Of a stretch of DNA of 64,000 nt, positions 33,206-45,613 are shown piece after piece. Position numbers and translations under genes: made by a program. Numbering within the stretch: the stretch's first letter is position 1; each line of letters begins with the position of its first letter. Under the pieces are notes generated by a model. That model was not told the DNA's origin. It saw only the letters and a program-made list of their open reading frames with translations, and did not search any database. Source of the stretch: Emergomyces orientalis (Eukaryota; Ascomycota; Eurotiomycetes; Onygenales; Ajellomycetaceae); contig MOWL01000045.1 in the NCBI GenBank assembly GCA_002110485.1, positions 1,674,001-1,738,000 on the forward strand, in the 5' to 3' direction.

Positions 33206-35134
33206 ATGCAGCGTTCAAGGGCTCCCCTACGGCTTTCTGGGGATGATGCCCCCTCAGAATCTTCGAATTCCACTTCTCCGGAGCGTGCGGCGGACGATGA
33301 TACCGATTTTTTCATGCATTTAGCGAACGACTCGGAGTCCTCAGTAGGCATGGGCACGTTCCGGGACCTCAATGTCAACACTAGCCCCGATATCGTTCTC
33401 CCACCCATCTCCCGCCTACCTCCCGAGCTCCTCATCTCTATATTTGCAAAACTTAGCTCCCCTTCGGATATGCTGAGCTGCATGCAGGTCTCTCGGAGCT
33501 GGGCAATCAACTGTGTGGGAATACTGTGGCATAGACCCTCATGTAATACTTGGGACAACCTGGAAAGGGTGGTAAAGGTGTTTACAGAATCAAACAGCTA
33601 TTTTCACTACTACGACCTTGTGAAACGGCTCAACTTATCCGCGCTGAATAAAAAGATCTCCGACGGGTCCGTTGTTCCTTTCTCGCGTTGCAAACGGATT
33701 GAACGGCTGACTTTGACCAACTGCTCGATGCTTACGGACAATGGGGTTTCTGATCTTGTGGATGGGAACAGACATCTCCAAGCTTTAGATGTCTCCGATC
33801 TCAAATCTCTGACGGACCATACCTTGTTTATAGTCGCCAGGAACTGCCCGAGACTTCAGGGATTGAACATTTCAGGTTGTATCAAAGTGACGGACGAGTC
33901 GCTTATTGCCATTGCTGAGAACTGTCGTCAAATTAAGAGGGTACAATTTCTTTCCCTCCCAAACGAACTACCCCATAATTTTGCTAACGCTATCTAGCTG
34001 AAATTAAATGGAGTTGGGCAAGTCACTGATCGATCAATACAATCATTTGCTGCGAATTGCCCATCTATGTTGGAAATCGACCTCCATGGATGCAGGCAAA
34101 TAACTAGTTCATCCGTCACTGCCCTTCTGTCTACCCTCCGAAATCTTCGAGAACTACGACTGGCCCATTGTGTCGAGATTGACAACAACGCCTTCGTTGA
34201 CCTACCCGATGGGCTGGTATTCGATAGCCTTCGGATCTTGGATCTTACTGCATGCGAACACATTGGGGACGCAGCTGTACAAAAGATCATTACCTCCGCG
34301 CCGAGATTGAGAAACCTAGTTTTAGCAAAGTGTAGATTTATCACTGATCGTTCAGTGTTTTCAATTTGCAAGCTAGGCAAAAACATCCACTATGTCCATC
34401 TAGGCCACTGCTCTAACATCACTGATGCCGCAGTAAATCAGCTTGTTAAATCGTGCAATCGTATCCGATATATTGATTTGGCATGCTGCAACAGATTGAC
34501 AGATAACAGTGTTCAGCAGTTGGCTACCCTTCCGAAACTGAGGCGGATAGGTCTCGTCAAATGTCAGGCTATCACAGATCGCAGCATACTTGCCCTAGCA
34601 AAATCTAGAGTGTCCCAGCACCCTTCAGGGACCAGCTGTTTGGAACGAGTGCATCTTAGCTACTGCGTTCACTTGACAATGGAAGTATGTTGATAGTTTC
34701 GTCTACTACTTTTATTCTCCCTCCTCTTGTTCGGTGATTGAGAACACAGGTTAATCAAAACGTTTATTTAGGGAATTCATTCGTTGCTCAACAATTGCCC
34801 ACGTCTCACCCATCTCAGTCTTACTGGCGTCCAAGCATTCCTCCGAGAAGAACTGACGGCGTTTTGTCGTGAAGCTCCAGCTGAATTCACTCAACAACAA
34901 CGCGATGTTTTCTGTGTGTTCAGCGGCGACGGAGTTAGCGCTTTGCGTGATTTCCTCAATCGTGCGGCCATCCCTTATCGCCATGAAGTTGAAGAGGGCA
35001 CGATGTATGATGACGCTGATGAGTTAGATGAAGAGGAGGGTCAAGTGACCGGCCTTATGAATGCCACCGTGATTAATGATGAGGAGGAAAATGAAATGGC
35101 GGATGGAGTAACCCCGGCTGCCCCTCTGGGATGA
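33206..35134 (+). CDS. grrA: SCF ubiquitin ligase F-box/LRR subunit, GrrA/Grr1 type
   Basis: Exons 33206-33940, 33998-34684 and 34772-35134 (1785 nt, 594 aa), with introns of 57 and 87 bp that keep frame. The F-box is at residues 67-111 (ISRLPPELLISIFAKLSSPS, then SCMQVSRSW). A long series of cysteine-containing leucine-rich repeats follows: ERLTLTNCSMLTDNGVSDLV, LQGLNISGCIKVTDESLIAI, MLEIDLHGCRQITSSSVTAL, YVHLGHCSNITDAAVNQLV, and IDLACCNRLTDNSVQQL. The C-terminal tail is acidic (DDADELDEEEGQV). This matches Grr1/GrrA, which recruits phosphorylated substrates to SCF. In Aspergillus GrrA is required for meiosis and ascospore formation. Start at 33206 because the frame upstream has no ATG. Confidence 0.95.
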
Positions 35135-37274
35135 AAATCAGCGACATCAGCTAGTCATATTTTGTCCATCGCTCTTCTGCCATTCGATGATCAGTATTCG
35201 ATGATCAGTATATTGGGATTATCCCTCTAAGTAGACACCAGCTCGATTTTGCAAATATTGCTACTTGTTCGTATATGGACATAATGCCCTTGTCATCCCG
35301 CTGCAAAGGTTCAACCCTGGTCATGAGACAAAGAGGGCGAGCCTAGTTCGGAAATGGATGCAAGCATTTTGCACATACAACGAATATATCGACATATAGA
35401 GCAAAACTCGCAGCGGCGAATCACAATCTAACGAGGCTATTTCTTACTGTGTGGCACAATATTGCCCATAAGGAACGTCACGCCGCCTGGCGTGGAGTGG
35501 AGGAGAGTAACAAAGGCCAGGGAGCGTCTCCATATAATCCTATCGCGGGTTCTTTTCAGAGTCGTTACATCCATGGATATGTTCGACGTTGCAAACTTTA
35601 TTTCCCAAGTAACTCCATCCATGCATCAATCAACCGGGAATTTTGATGGGGGAGAGGCCAAAGCGGTCGTCAACGAAGAGCCGCCCTTTTTTTTTTTGAT
35701 TTGTCTGTTCCACGTTTTATTATCAGTCTCTACTGCATGGCCATGATACAATTTTTTGCTGCGCCTTTCATTTCTTTTTTTCTTCCTCTCCCGTTGAACC
35801 CACGCTACCTGATACTTCTCGTGATATGCCGTCTACTCTGATCATTGATGGAAATTACGATGAGATGGAACAAACGACCCTGCTTCTAGTAAGTATCTAG
35901 GTAGCATAGAACAAGCGCACAGCCTTTTATTGTATTTATCCCCATTTTTATCTTCCCCCCCCTTTCCCTTCTCTTTTGACTCTGCGTTTTTCATTTTTCA
36001 GCTCTTCTTGTGTTTTTCTTCGTTTCAGACTGCTGGGCGACATGATTCCGTGATTCCCCCTTCCTCTTGTTTTTTTAAATTTTCTTTCCGTGAACTACTT
36101 ACTCTCTTTGCCTCAGTTTCCTTTCTTATTTCATTTTGCTTGTTTCTTTTAGTGAATGGAAGGCAATAATTAAATGTAGTTTTTCTTTCCCAAATTAAAA
36201 TTAAAATTATGATTTGAATGTAACTACCTACATTAAGAGAAGAGAAGGGAGGGAAGAAGACAGCCAAAAAATATATTGAAGTGAAAATATGGTATCGGAA
36301 TTGTATTTATTTTTTACAGTTCTGTTTCTCCTCTTGGTTCCCTCTGCCCCTTTATCTAGTTAACCACAGCTGGTGTCAAACACCTGATTATTAATCAAGC
36401 GCCAAACGGATGCATCGAACCATTCAAATCTCCACCAAATACGCCACTCCATCTACTATCGTTATTTTTCTCCTAGTTTCCACCTAATTTGGATATTTCA
36501 TTTGGTATATGACAGACTATTGATTATTGTATGTAACATGCCCCTATATGGGCATATTTTGTAATATAGCTAGCGAGAGATTCATGGTTATAAAAAGCCG
36601 TGGAAAACCTGTAGATATGGGGAAGAGGGGAGCCCAAAAAAATTCAATTTTTAACTTCACTTTTTCATTCGTACGCGAACATTCTACCATTTAAAAATCT
36701 CTCATAGCTGGCTTGACATGGGTCAAATTCTAACTTGGAAAACTTATGGGTTTCGTTTCACCTCTTCTCTCCATACTTCTGCCAACATCTGTTAACCCCC
36801 TTTTACTTTCCATTTACACATATATATTGATTAATTTGGGGAAATTTCTTAAAAGGAGATGAAAATATGGACTATGCCATGATATAATGACATGCTGTAA
36901 AATCTATATCTTTTTATTTGATTTATCATGTCAAACATGGACTGATATCGTAGTAACTATACAAAAGACTGGTTTCTTTTGCTTCCACACCACTTGTCTT
37001 CCACCGTACTTCTTTTTCTTTCTTCTTCCATTCTTTTCGCTTCAGAGGACTGTTGACAGATTGGAAAGCAAATGAAAGAGAAACGGAGGTGAAAAAAAGG
37101 GAAGGAAGATAAAATAAAATCGAAAATGAAATGAAAATCTTAAAAATAAGCCACGGCAGCAATACGTGTGGACATTCAACCCTCATAACTAATAAGGTCA
37201 TATTCGATCTCCAATGCCATGGCGCTCCCGGTTCAGGTTTGCTTCGCTTCCAACTCTGATCACTCATTTTCATC
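35135..37274. other. Convergent spacer (2.1 kb), AT-rich
   Basis: Lies between two genes that both end here. Strongly AT-rich with T/C-rich stretches on the + strand (35.9-36.15 kb). No coding-like frame. A small duplicated word (ATTCGATGATCAGTAT at about 35.18 and 35.2 kb) is the only repeat noticed. Confidence 0.5.
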
Positions 37275-39133
37275 CTAGTGTTCGACCCAATCATCATTTT
37301 CTCGTGGACGCTCATTCAGAACAGCGGCACCAGCTCCAGCACAGCGACGACGACTGCGCGCCATGCCCCCGGACTCAGTAATTGGTAGAAAAATTAACAT
37401 ACGTTCAAAGATCCGCCGACGGAGGCGCGGGCTATAGGAACTTTGCCGGGTCAGTTCATCAGCAGAGATGGAACATGATATCGACGATGAGGTCGATGGC
37501 ATTACTTCGCTCACCCTATTATTCATTCCGTCAGGTGCTGAATAGAAAGTTTCGTGCGACACCGATGTTTCAACTGAAGCGGTGGTTATATGCGTGTGAG
37601 GGCTAGCCCTGTTGTGTTCTTCGGGCGTCCTTCCAAAACCTACGACGCAGAGCATGGCCTCATTTCTGTTGTTATTTTGCTGCGTGATGTGGCTGTCGTA
37701 ATCTCCGTCCGCGGTATCAGTCGATATTGAGCTGGCTAGGAGACCTCTGTAGTAGCGCTGATGGGGGTAAGCGTTGAGCGTGCTTGATTGGGCGGTTATG
37801 GCGTTTTTGTTACCATCGTGATCATTGTCACTGCTGGCGTTGTCCGCTAATAGGTGCGAAATATGTGACGCTCTTTGTTGCATCAGGTTTGGCCTTGGCT
37901 GTGGTGATGAGGGAAATACGAACGGGGGAAGTGGAACCGATCTCGCCCTGAAAATCGAATTCCAGAGAAGGTGTCTGTTGTTGATCTAGGGATTGGGGAC
38001 AATCGTGAGGGAAAGGTCCCATTGTTTCGTATAGATGTTTGCTCTCGTTGTATTTGTGGGGATGAGACCAGCCCTTCACTGTTTCTACGTGCTCCAGCTT
38101 GTTCAGTGACGAGGCTAGGACCGGGAGTATGTCCCCTCCTTCTTAAAGTGGGGGGCGGTAGGGGGAAAGCGTTTACTATCGCTGCCCGTTCGCAGAAGCT
38201 TTGTTCAGTGTGAGGAGATATAGTGGAAGTGGTGGGAACCCGTTTGCGCGGAATTAGCGATGGAAAACGAGATAGCCCAGTGGCGTTAGCTGTGGGCTGA
38301 TATTTTTGGGGGTTAGAGCTTGCTGTTGACTGTCCTCTAGAGGCCGGAATCCTGAGAACGACTTTGGTACCACCCACTTGCATCCGTGGGAAACCAACAT
38401 AAGCAAATTTCCGATGTTTGCAGCAAGAATTCTTTCGAAAAATAGAGGGACGTGGGATCAATGGCAAAGTCCCCTTCAGTCTGGATCTGCACTTCCTTAA
38501 AAACATCTCGTCCAACTTGAAGCAATCCTTATGCGGTCCAAGAAACAGGGTAAGATGAGCCCGCCGTAACTTTGGTTCGAGAGCGTCTGCTCCACACAAT
38601 GCACCCTGCATTTGATAGCGACGTTTGGCAACGTTGGTATTCCACTCGACATCGTCTTTCACAAGAACGAAATCCAGACTATAATCGTCGAATAGTTTAA
38701 CTCGGGAAAACCTTTTGAAGGTTGACGAACATTTCCGGAACATGTTTTTCGATTCACAATACTCTCGCAGTAGGAAATGACAAATCCCCTTACAAAACCA
38801 AGAGATTGTGAATTCGTGATCCTCGTTGATGCTGAGTTCGTATGCGTCCATTGCTCGACGGAGGTCTCCCACTGAAGCCCAGAGGGATCCGATGTTGAAC
38901 CACACAGGTGCGAGGGAGATTAGAGAGGAACCGCGCCGAAGGACGTCAGTGTGCTCTTCGAGAGATTCAACATACTGGGAGTGTCTGGCATATAGGACTG
39001 CGGCAGCTAGGGAGTAAACAGCTTCTTTGAGATCCATTTGTGGACTATGATATTTCGAAATCTCGCTACCAAGCATGCGCGGAGAGGGGAGGTGTCCAGT
39101 CATATAACGAGGTCTTGGGTGAAGTGTTCCCAT
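37275..39133 (-). CDS. NoxR/p67phox-like TPR protein, divergent, with unresolved intron or frameshift
   Basis: The first frame runs from ATG 39133 to TGA at 37883 (416 codons). A second, 202 codons, starts at an ATG that shares its A with that TGA (TGATG) and ends at 37275. Residues about 33-165 align in pattern with the TPR domain of NADPH oxidase activators: LAPVWFNIGSLWASVGDLRR, MDAYELSINEDHEFTISWF, GICHFLLREYCESKNMF, LDFVLVKDDVEWN. The rest is Ser/Thr/Arg-rich and disordered. The tail frame has similar composition, and it is also open upstream of its ATG, back to about 37.99 kb. One gene with an unspotted intron near 37.9-38.1 kb, or a frameshift, is therefore likelier than two genes. The PB1 and proline motifs of true NoxR are not seen. 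In the family, NoxR with Rac activates the NADPH oxidase; for this paralogue that is inference. Confidence 0.6.
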
Positions 39134-40643
39134 TCTGGTATTGATTTAAGGGGCCCCGGCCTCTCAAAGGCTTGGTGCAGCAGACTTCGAGCGATTCAGT
39201 GCGTATTCCCACAATGACAGGAACAGATCAAATGAAAGAAGTCAAAGAAACAGGGGAGCTGTCATATGATGATGGTAAAGAAAGTTGAAGTGAAAAGAAA
39301 TGCAAAAGATAGAGCACAATTGCAAAAAGTTGTGTTGAGCCTCATTCTTGCTCTCGGCGCTGACATGTGCTTTCATGACAGATCACATATTGTATACAAT
39401 AAAAGAAAACTGGATCTCTTCTTCTGTGTCTTTTGTAAATTTGACATCATGCATGAATAATATCTGTTCTCATGAATTCTTGTGAAAATCATGGGTTTTC
39501 CCAGGTTAGATAATCTGCAGTCAAGATACTAAAGTTTCAGACACCATGCTGTTTACAGTAATTGATTGCTCCCACTTTTTGCATCAATGACTAAAAATGT
39601 GTCCAAGTAACATGTATTTCCATGTTACTGTTGGAAAGAATAATATGACAGAGATATTCTGATTGCTAAACCAGAGAAATGGACAAAGGAGATGGAGCAA
39701 TTTTCACTAGATCTGAATAAAAAGGACATTGTGGGATATTCCGGCAGTATCTCTACTCGCCCAGCTTTCTCCAGGCTAACATAAAGGAGACATATGACGA
39801 AAAACCATGGGCTTTCTCAGTTCTCCTTTGGCATATAGGAATTGAACCGCCCTTCATACAATACTTGGACTCGCTCGATCTGGTCATTTTGACACTGTAA
39901 AGTTGAAATTGCCCCGCAATTATTTTTGCAAGCATTAATCAAGCTGGAATGACTTAATTAGCCTACAGCATCACGTAAGGTGGCTCGCATGATGGACACT
40001 TAGTACTGCTCCAATTTCTCCTATATAGAAAAGCCCCCAGCCCAGAGGTTGAGATAAACAATTTGCCCAGGCGCTCGCTTGGCAATTTCTTGGCTTGATT
40101 AGGTAATAACGGGCTTGCCCTGGATGTGTGGGAGAGAGGGCACTCTCAGGGTAGCATTCTCTGAAGCAGGTAACTGACTATCAATATTAGTCAATAAGAG
40201 AAGGGGTTTAAAGTGGAAATTACTTAGGGCCACTTCATCCTTTCGCCATCCATATGACTATTATTTTGACATAAGAAGAAGGTAAAGCTAGATTGATTGG
40301 TGAAGGAATACTTGCATTGCTGGAACTCTGGCAGCCAGGGGGTATCATAAAAACAGAAGTTAACAGTACACACATATCAAGCATCAGACGGCCAATATAG
40401 AATTGAAAAGTATGGAGAAATTAAAGTAAATTCAGGCGGGGCGTCATCCACGATCCAGCGGTACAGGCGAAATAGGAGTTTGAAGAATGCCAAAAATCCG
40501 AAAGGGTTGATGGATTAGGTTGGAAAATTCAATATGTACATGTGCATATTAACCTACTAAACCAAAAAATAAATAAATAAATAAAAAAGGAGAGAAAAAG
40601 AAACAAGAAGAAACATGTTACCCTCAGCAAAGAATTGATGATA
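39134..40643. other. Intergenic spacer (1.5 kb)
   Basis: AT-rich, with no frame of coding character on either strand. Contains the promoter of the NoxR-like gene (leftward) and the 3' flank of the vacuolar protease. Nothing else seen. Confidence 0.5.
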
Positions 40644-43631
40644 TCATTGGATGGTGAAGTCATGACTGGCCTCGACAAGTCCGTCCGCTGATTTCGAAAT
40701 GGCGACCCAGCTAGGTGCATATAGCCGCAGTTCATCCAGCGCCGGTATCACACCCGACTGGTTTCCGTCGCTCCACAGGCAGATGACCTTTCCGCTCAAT
40801 CCGTTTTGGGGCGTGTCCCACTGCTCATCATCATCGCCATCATCGCCTTCCGATTTTTCAGAGCTATCATGCCAGTTTATATCGATGACCCAAGTCCTGT
40901 CCCACGTTCGACTCCAGAGTCTGATTTCCGCAACTCCCTGGCGGGAAGTGTGCGGCATACGGTGATCCACTGCGGAACCTGAAACTCGGAAATCGGCGAC
41001 TGGCTTGTCGAATTTGAGTTTACAGGCTCGTGTGTTTCGGCCAGAAATTTCGACGCGCGCTTCGTTTTTGCCCACTGTTTTGGTAATGTTGTAGGTCATC
41101 CATTTGCTGGACCTGATTTCAAGATCCCCTTCATGATCTTGCCCGACCACGCGGGGACGGGGCCCGGCCCAGGAACATTTTTCGAGATTACCGAACGGGC
41201 TTTGGTCACAGGTGATATTTTGACCTGTTGCGCTTGGTATAGAGTTTATTGCATTAGTAAGATATGGCTGTATGCCGGTAAGAGAAACCGTACTCGAGCC
41301 GTCGTCTAGATTGACTTCCTGGATGAAATACATCTTTAAACGGTTGGCAGGTGAGAAGGGGAAGGCCACTAGATTATAAATTAGAGTACCAATAAATATG
41401 AGAAACAGGAATGTTGGGATATGGTACGTGAATCGGTGGATGAAGGGGAATAAAGGTGTGAAGAGAAGAGTTGTAAATACGGCACATGCTAAGTAGACGA
41501 TGAAGGTCGAGATTCCGTCTGAACCAACCTGGCTCATCGAGGTGGTCAGGAAAAGGGCAAGTTGGCCGACAAGAATGATAACAATAGGAGCTAGGAGTAA
41601 GAGCTGCAATACCCATGTCCACCTGGGTAATGTCCAGCTCCATGATTGTTCATGTTTAAACGTGCCCCCTTCGCTGATATCTTCACACTCATCACTATCT
41701 CCTGCGACACCATCAGTGCCACTAGTCCGATAATTTGCAAACGTGGTTCGTTGACCGCGGAGTAGGGAGGTGGATTCTGTGGGACTGGTCTCTTCCCTTG
41801 CATTTTCAGGGTTTTCAGCGCCATTGGGGCCAGCGTCAGATGGTAGTTCGTCTACGGAAGGCGTTAGTAACCTGCTGCTGAGGCTGCTTGGGCGCCGCCC
41901 TGGATGCCTGATGGTCTGACGAGCATAATCTCCTTTTCGTGGAAGAGCGAAGAGTTCCAGATAAGATACCCAAGTTGCGAGAAATGCGCCAGCAAAGTAA
42001 AAGAATACGAAATATCCCGCAGCAATACCCTTTTGGTTTGCATAAACCGTGTTAATGACCAGTATGATCCAAGTTGCGACGAATATCCACGTGTAGCTAT
42101 ATGCTCTGTGGAGCGCTGAGGGTCTGAAAAAGTCGGCGGCGCGGGCTAGGAACCAAGCTAGGAATATCCAACCAGAGAGCATCATGCTCCACACTGAAAA
42201 TTGGCTGCTATGCACGATATATGGATTGACTTTTTCAAGCAAATACGCCAAACCTATAGGAATGACCGTAGCTACGGTCAATATGATAGGAGTGCGGAAT
42301 AACCCACGGAGACCACGTAAAGAGACCCTCTCGTCAGTTCCTCCCAGCGACTTGGACATCGAAAACAAGTACATTCGGTCTGTTTTTGATAAAATGATAC
42401 TGGTGATGAAGATTACCAATGGGGCAACGACCAGTAGCGTTATAGAGAGTGCGAAAAGAGTATGGAGGCGGAACACCGCAAAGGCGGATCCAAACACATC
42501 AAACCAAACACCTAGAGTTCCAGCACCGCTGTTCACTTTGCTTTGGTCTTTCGTTTTGCCATCGAAATCTGTTCCCGTATATGAAACGAGGCCTTCGGTG
42601 GTTCCTATAGCACCAGAAAGCATGTGCCACAAGGAATCAACACTGGTGTGTCGGACATCATCTTGGTCTGTGTGGTATCGGCTTCTGGGGGCAATGAAAG
42701 CCACATCAAGCCCTCGAAGTCCGAGGATGCCATTGAACACAACATAGTCAGTCTGGCTACGAAGCAGGCCCATCTTAAACCCATCAGCAGCAAGTACAGA
42801 GCCAAATGGGTGTTTAGCGTTTTTGTAAAATCGTGTAACTTCGGTATCAGTGGTGCGGAATAGGGCCGCTCGACCTCCAGCACCCGCACCTTCAAGATTC
42901 AAGAACGTATGAGTAAAGTTCGACAGTGGATGTTGGCTATATACATGGGCTCCATTCAAATAATCTTCCTCGCCATTGTTGAATAGCAAGACGAGACCCT
43001 TACGGGGTTTGTTTCCGGGAGTGGTGAAGTATCTCAGGAGTTGCAGCAAACTCACGACTCCCATGCCATCATCGGTGGCGCCATACCCGGTTGACACGCT
43101 GTCGTAATGAGCGTTGACCAGAACCCCACCTTTTCCCTTCGGCTTCCCATTCGAGTGCTCCCACCAGTTTTCCGCGTCATCTTCGGTCCCTCGTATATAA
43201 ACAACGATATTCGTGCCTTCAAAATAAACTCCCACAATTGCAGCTTTACCAACTCCGCCGTTGGAATAGGTCAAGTTAGACTGGTTATCATCAAAAACAA
43301 AAACATCTGGCATGTCGTCATTAGCCGAAGAATGCTCTCGGGCTTCTACGGTAGGGCGAATAATCGAATCGATTCGTCGTAGAAGCCACTCGTGAACCTC
43401 ATCATTTCTCCGACTATTGTAAGGGTGAAAACCCCTGGTCAGGTGCTGGAGATCCCCCCAAGCTTCTGTAAGATTCACGCCCTTCGGGCTCGTTTCTGGG
43501 GCGGGGGGAACAACCAGATTTATGACGAGGATTGGAATCAAAAGGGCGAGATACACAATTGTTGTGATCAGGGTGACTGGCCAGGGTGTGAAGGCAATAG
43601 GATTGAACTTCTGAGCCTTGGAGGTTGCCAT
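40644..43631 (-). CDS. Vacuolar membrane protease, M28 family (Pff1-type)
   Basis: Single exon of 995 aa. A membrane helix at about residues 20-41 precedes a luminal zinc-aminopeptidase domain with the full metal set: H175 (AHYDS), D187 (ATDDGMG), E221/E222 (NNGEEDYL, the first acting as base), E247 (NLEGAGAGG) and H320 (RSRYHTDQD). From residue 385 on there are about eight further hydrophobic segments, broken by a polar loop (residues 590-670), and the last 250 residues are a soluble luminal domain. Length, order and motifs are those of fungal vacuolar Pff1 proteases, large integral M28 enzymes facing the vacuole lumen. Natural substrates are not known. Several N-glycosylation sequons (NLT, NFT, NIT) lie in luminal parts. 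Confidence 0.95.
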   Translation of the reverse strand: MATSKAQKFNPIAFTPWPVTLITTIVYLALLIPILVINLVVPPAPETSPKGVNLTEAWGDLQHLTRGFHPYNSRRNDEVHEWLLRRIDSIIRPTVEAREHSSANDDMPDVFVFDDNQSNLTYSNGGVGKAAIVGVYFEGTNIVVYIRGTEDDAENWWEHSNGKPKGKGGVLVNAHYDSVSTGYGATDDGMGVVSLLQLLRYFTTPGNKPRKGLVLLFNNGEEDYLNGAHVYSQHPLSNFTHTFLNLEGAGAGGRAALFRTTDTEVTRFYKNAKHPFGSVLAADGFKMGLLRSQTDYVVFNGILGLRGLDVAFIAPRSRYHTDQDDVRHTSVDSLWHMLSGAIGTTEGLVSYTGTDFDGKTKDQSKVNSGAGTLGVWFDVFGSAFAVFRLHTLFALSITLLVVAPLVIFITSIILSKTDRMYLFSMSKSLGGTDERVSLRGLRGLFRTPIILTVATVIPIGLAYLLEKVNPYIVHSSQFSVWSMMLSGWIFLAWFLARAADFFRPSALHRAYSYTWIFVATWIILVINTVYANQKGIAAGYFVFFYFAGAFLATWVSYLELFALPRKGDYARQTIRHPGRRPSSLSSRLLTPSVDELPSDAGPNGAENPENAREETSPTESTSLLRGQRTTFANYRTSGTDGVAGDSDECEDISEGGTFKHEQSWSWTLPRWTWVLQLLLLAPIVIILVGQLALFLTTSMSQVGSDGISTFIVYLACAVFTTLLFTPLFPFIHRFTYHIPTFLFLIFIGTLIYNLVAFPFSPANRLKMYFIQEVNLDDGSSTVSLTGIQPYLTNAINSIPSATGQNITCDQSPFGNLEKCSWAGPRPRVVGQDHEGDLEIRSSKWMTYNITKTVGKNEARVEISGRNTRACKLKFDKPVADFRVSGSAVDHRMPHTSRQGVAEIRLWSRTWDRTWVIDINWHDSSEKSEGDDGDDDEQWDTPQNGLSGKVICLWSDGNQSGVIPALDELRLYAPSWVAISKSADGLVEASHDFTIQ

Positions 43632-45613
43632 GGTGAGTGATATGGCCTGGGGACACCGGCTCCGTCTGGGAAGAGTAAACCTAGTAAGCAGTAGACGTCT
43701 CCATTCGCGAAATGCTGCTTAGGCTACCAAGACGAGGATGTTCGCGATGTTAGAGAGCGACAAGGCGGAGGGAGGCGGCAGTAAACTTGCGGGCGATGTT
43801 TTGCCAAGCCCCTCTCCACTCCCCCGTTCGGCTCACCCCACAACCATCCATGGATATTCCCCGCCTGTTGCCAACTTCATGCAAAGGTGCACAGATGATA
43901 TATTATTGGCTCCATTGCAGCTCAGCTAGGAAATCCACCATATTGCCTTCATAAAGCCTCGAGGAATTCTACTCCGTTCAAAAGTTCGTTTTTCCTCTCT
44001 ATTTCTGGCTACAGACGCGGGATATATCAGGATCATGATGGGCAGACGAACAATCATATTTTGATTGAATAGATCCTGAGGTCAACAAAAAACCACTGGG
44101 AGCCCGAGTTGTTTTGTACAGAATTGAGATTTCCATTTCTCCTTGAAAAATGGCTTTTGCATGCTCCATCGAACGCTCAGTTGCAGCCATACCACCCCGG
44201 TCACCGCAATTCCGGCCTGCCCTATCCTGTCATTACACCTGGAAGAGCTAAAAATAGTAGCCAATACGACAGCAACAGACTCAATCTCTGGCAATAACGG
44301 CCGTGATTTCTCGGTAGTAGCCGCGTGTAGCGGGTGAAAAATTAGTGAGGTATTTCGGACCAGCAGTAGTAGGTGTATTTGGCTCCGTGATTCTCGATCC
44401 ACTCGCAATTTCCTTCGTCTGGTGGTCTACGAAAGTACAGTGCAATTCGTACGAAAAGCAGAATGCCGTCAGCCAACAAGTTTTTCACCCAAAGTAGTGC
44501 AGTTACCATTATTCCCGTTCTCATGTGCCTCTACCTATGCTGGCTTTCGGGTACGAAGTCCGCGATATATTGGAGAAATGTACACACAATGCATTCGGGG
44601 TGGCTCTGACAAGGAGAGCCTCGAGTAAGTCACCCCTCTAACCTAGCTTTTTCTGACAACAACTTATATTATTAGCTCAGCTGTTTGTTCCTGAATACAA
44701 TTTAAATGCATATTAATTAGCCAGACTATCTTTGCTACGTGTTATTGTGATGCTGCACAAGCTAAGCATCAGGATTCAAACCTTCACCCCTGACCCAGAA
44801 ATTTTCAACATAATTTAGTAGGTGAGCGTATCCCCTAGGTATAGGCGGTCCTCTTTTTCATTCCTGTTCATATCCTCCTCTCCATAGATAATAGAGTTAT
44901 ATACGACTGCCTGCGGAATACATGCAGAGATAGATAAAAGAGCAGGCATCATCACTGCCAGTTCTGGGAAAGAGCAATTAGGTTTGATATAACTCCCTAA
45001 TATTGGTGTGAAAACCGGGAGAATCGAATACAGGAAATATAATTGTAAAATATATATACAGGTTATAATGAAAGAAAATCCATAATGATGGCGATGCCTT
45101 AACATATACATGGTTTAGATAATATTATACATCCTGTTTAGGTATGTTCGAAGTCGCAGGCTTTCTCCAACGCGTCCGCACCTCTGAACTTGTGTCACCC
45201 TGGACATCTTTGGTAGCCAGGATATTTCATCACTTCATTTCATCCTCCAACAATATATCCGTAGCAAGAAGTGGTTCGATGGGTGATGGGATGCTCCGCA
45301 ATTAGCCTCTAGGGTCAGGCGAGCCCAAGGTAAAAGCTCGTTTCCACGTCTTAACCATCAGTTCATCTGTTCTCGCAGCTTCCCCAGATTTCCGCTGCAG
45401 TCGGCGTGGGAGTCGAGGCAAGTTAGTATTCCAGCGCTCTCCTAGAAAAGAGCCGGTTCGGTATTCGTATTATATACCAGCTTTCCTGGTTCAGTAATCA
45501 CAACTCACGGAGCTGTGATCAATGTTTCAATCCAGAGATAGAGATGTTGGGGATATCATATAATAATGCTGTTCTTAAGGATATAAAAAGTCGGCATATC
45601 GTGGGTCAGGTAT
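43632..45613. other. Intergenic spacer (2 kb)
   Basis: Holds the promoter of the protease (left) and the 3' flank of the DUF7703 gene (right). Frames of about 60-108 codons near 44.0-44.5 kb overlap on both strands and show no family or codon pattern, so no gene is called. Confidence 0.5.

Noticed and set aside
43999..44408. Minus-strand frames of 60-108 codons
   Set aside because: Overlap + strand frames of equal length; no coding signature.
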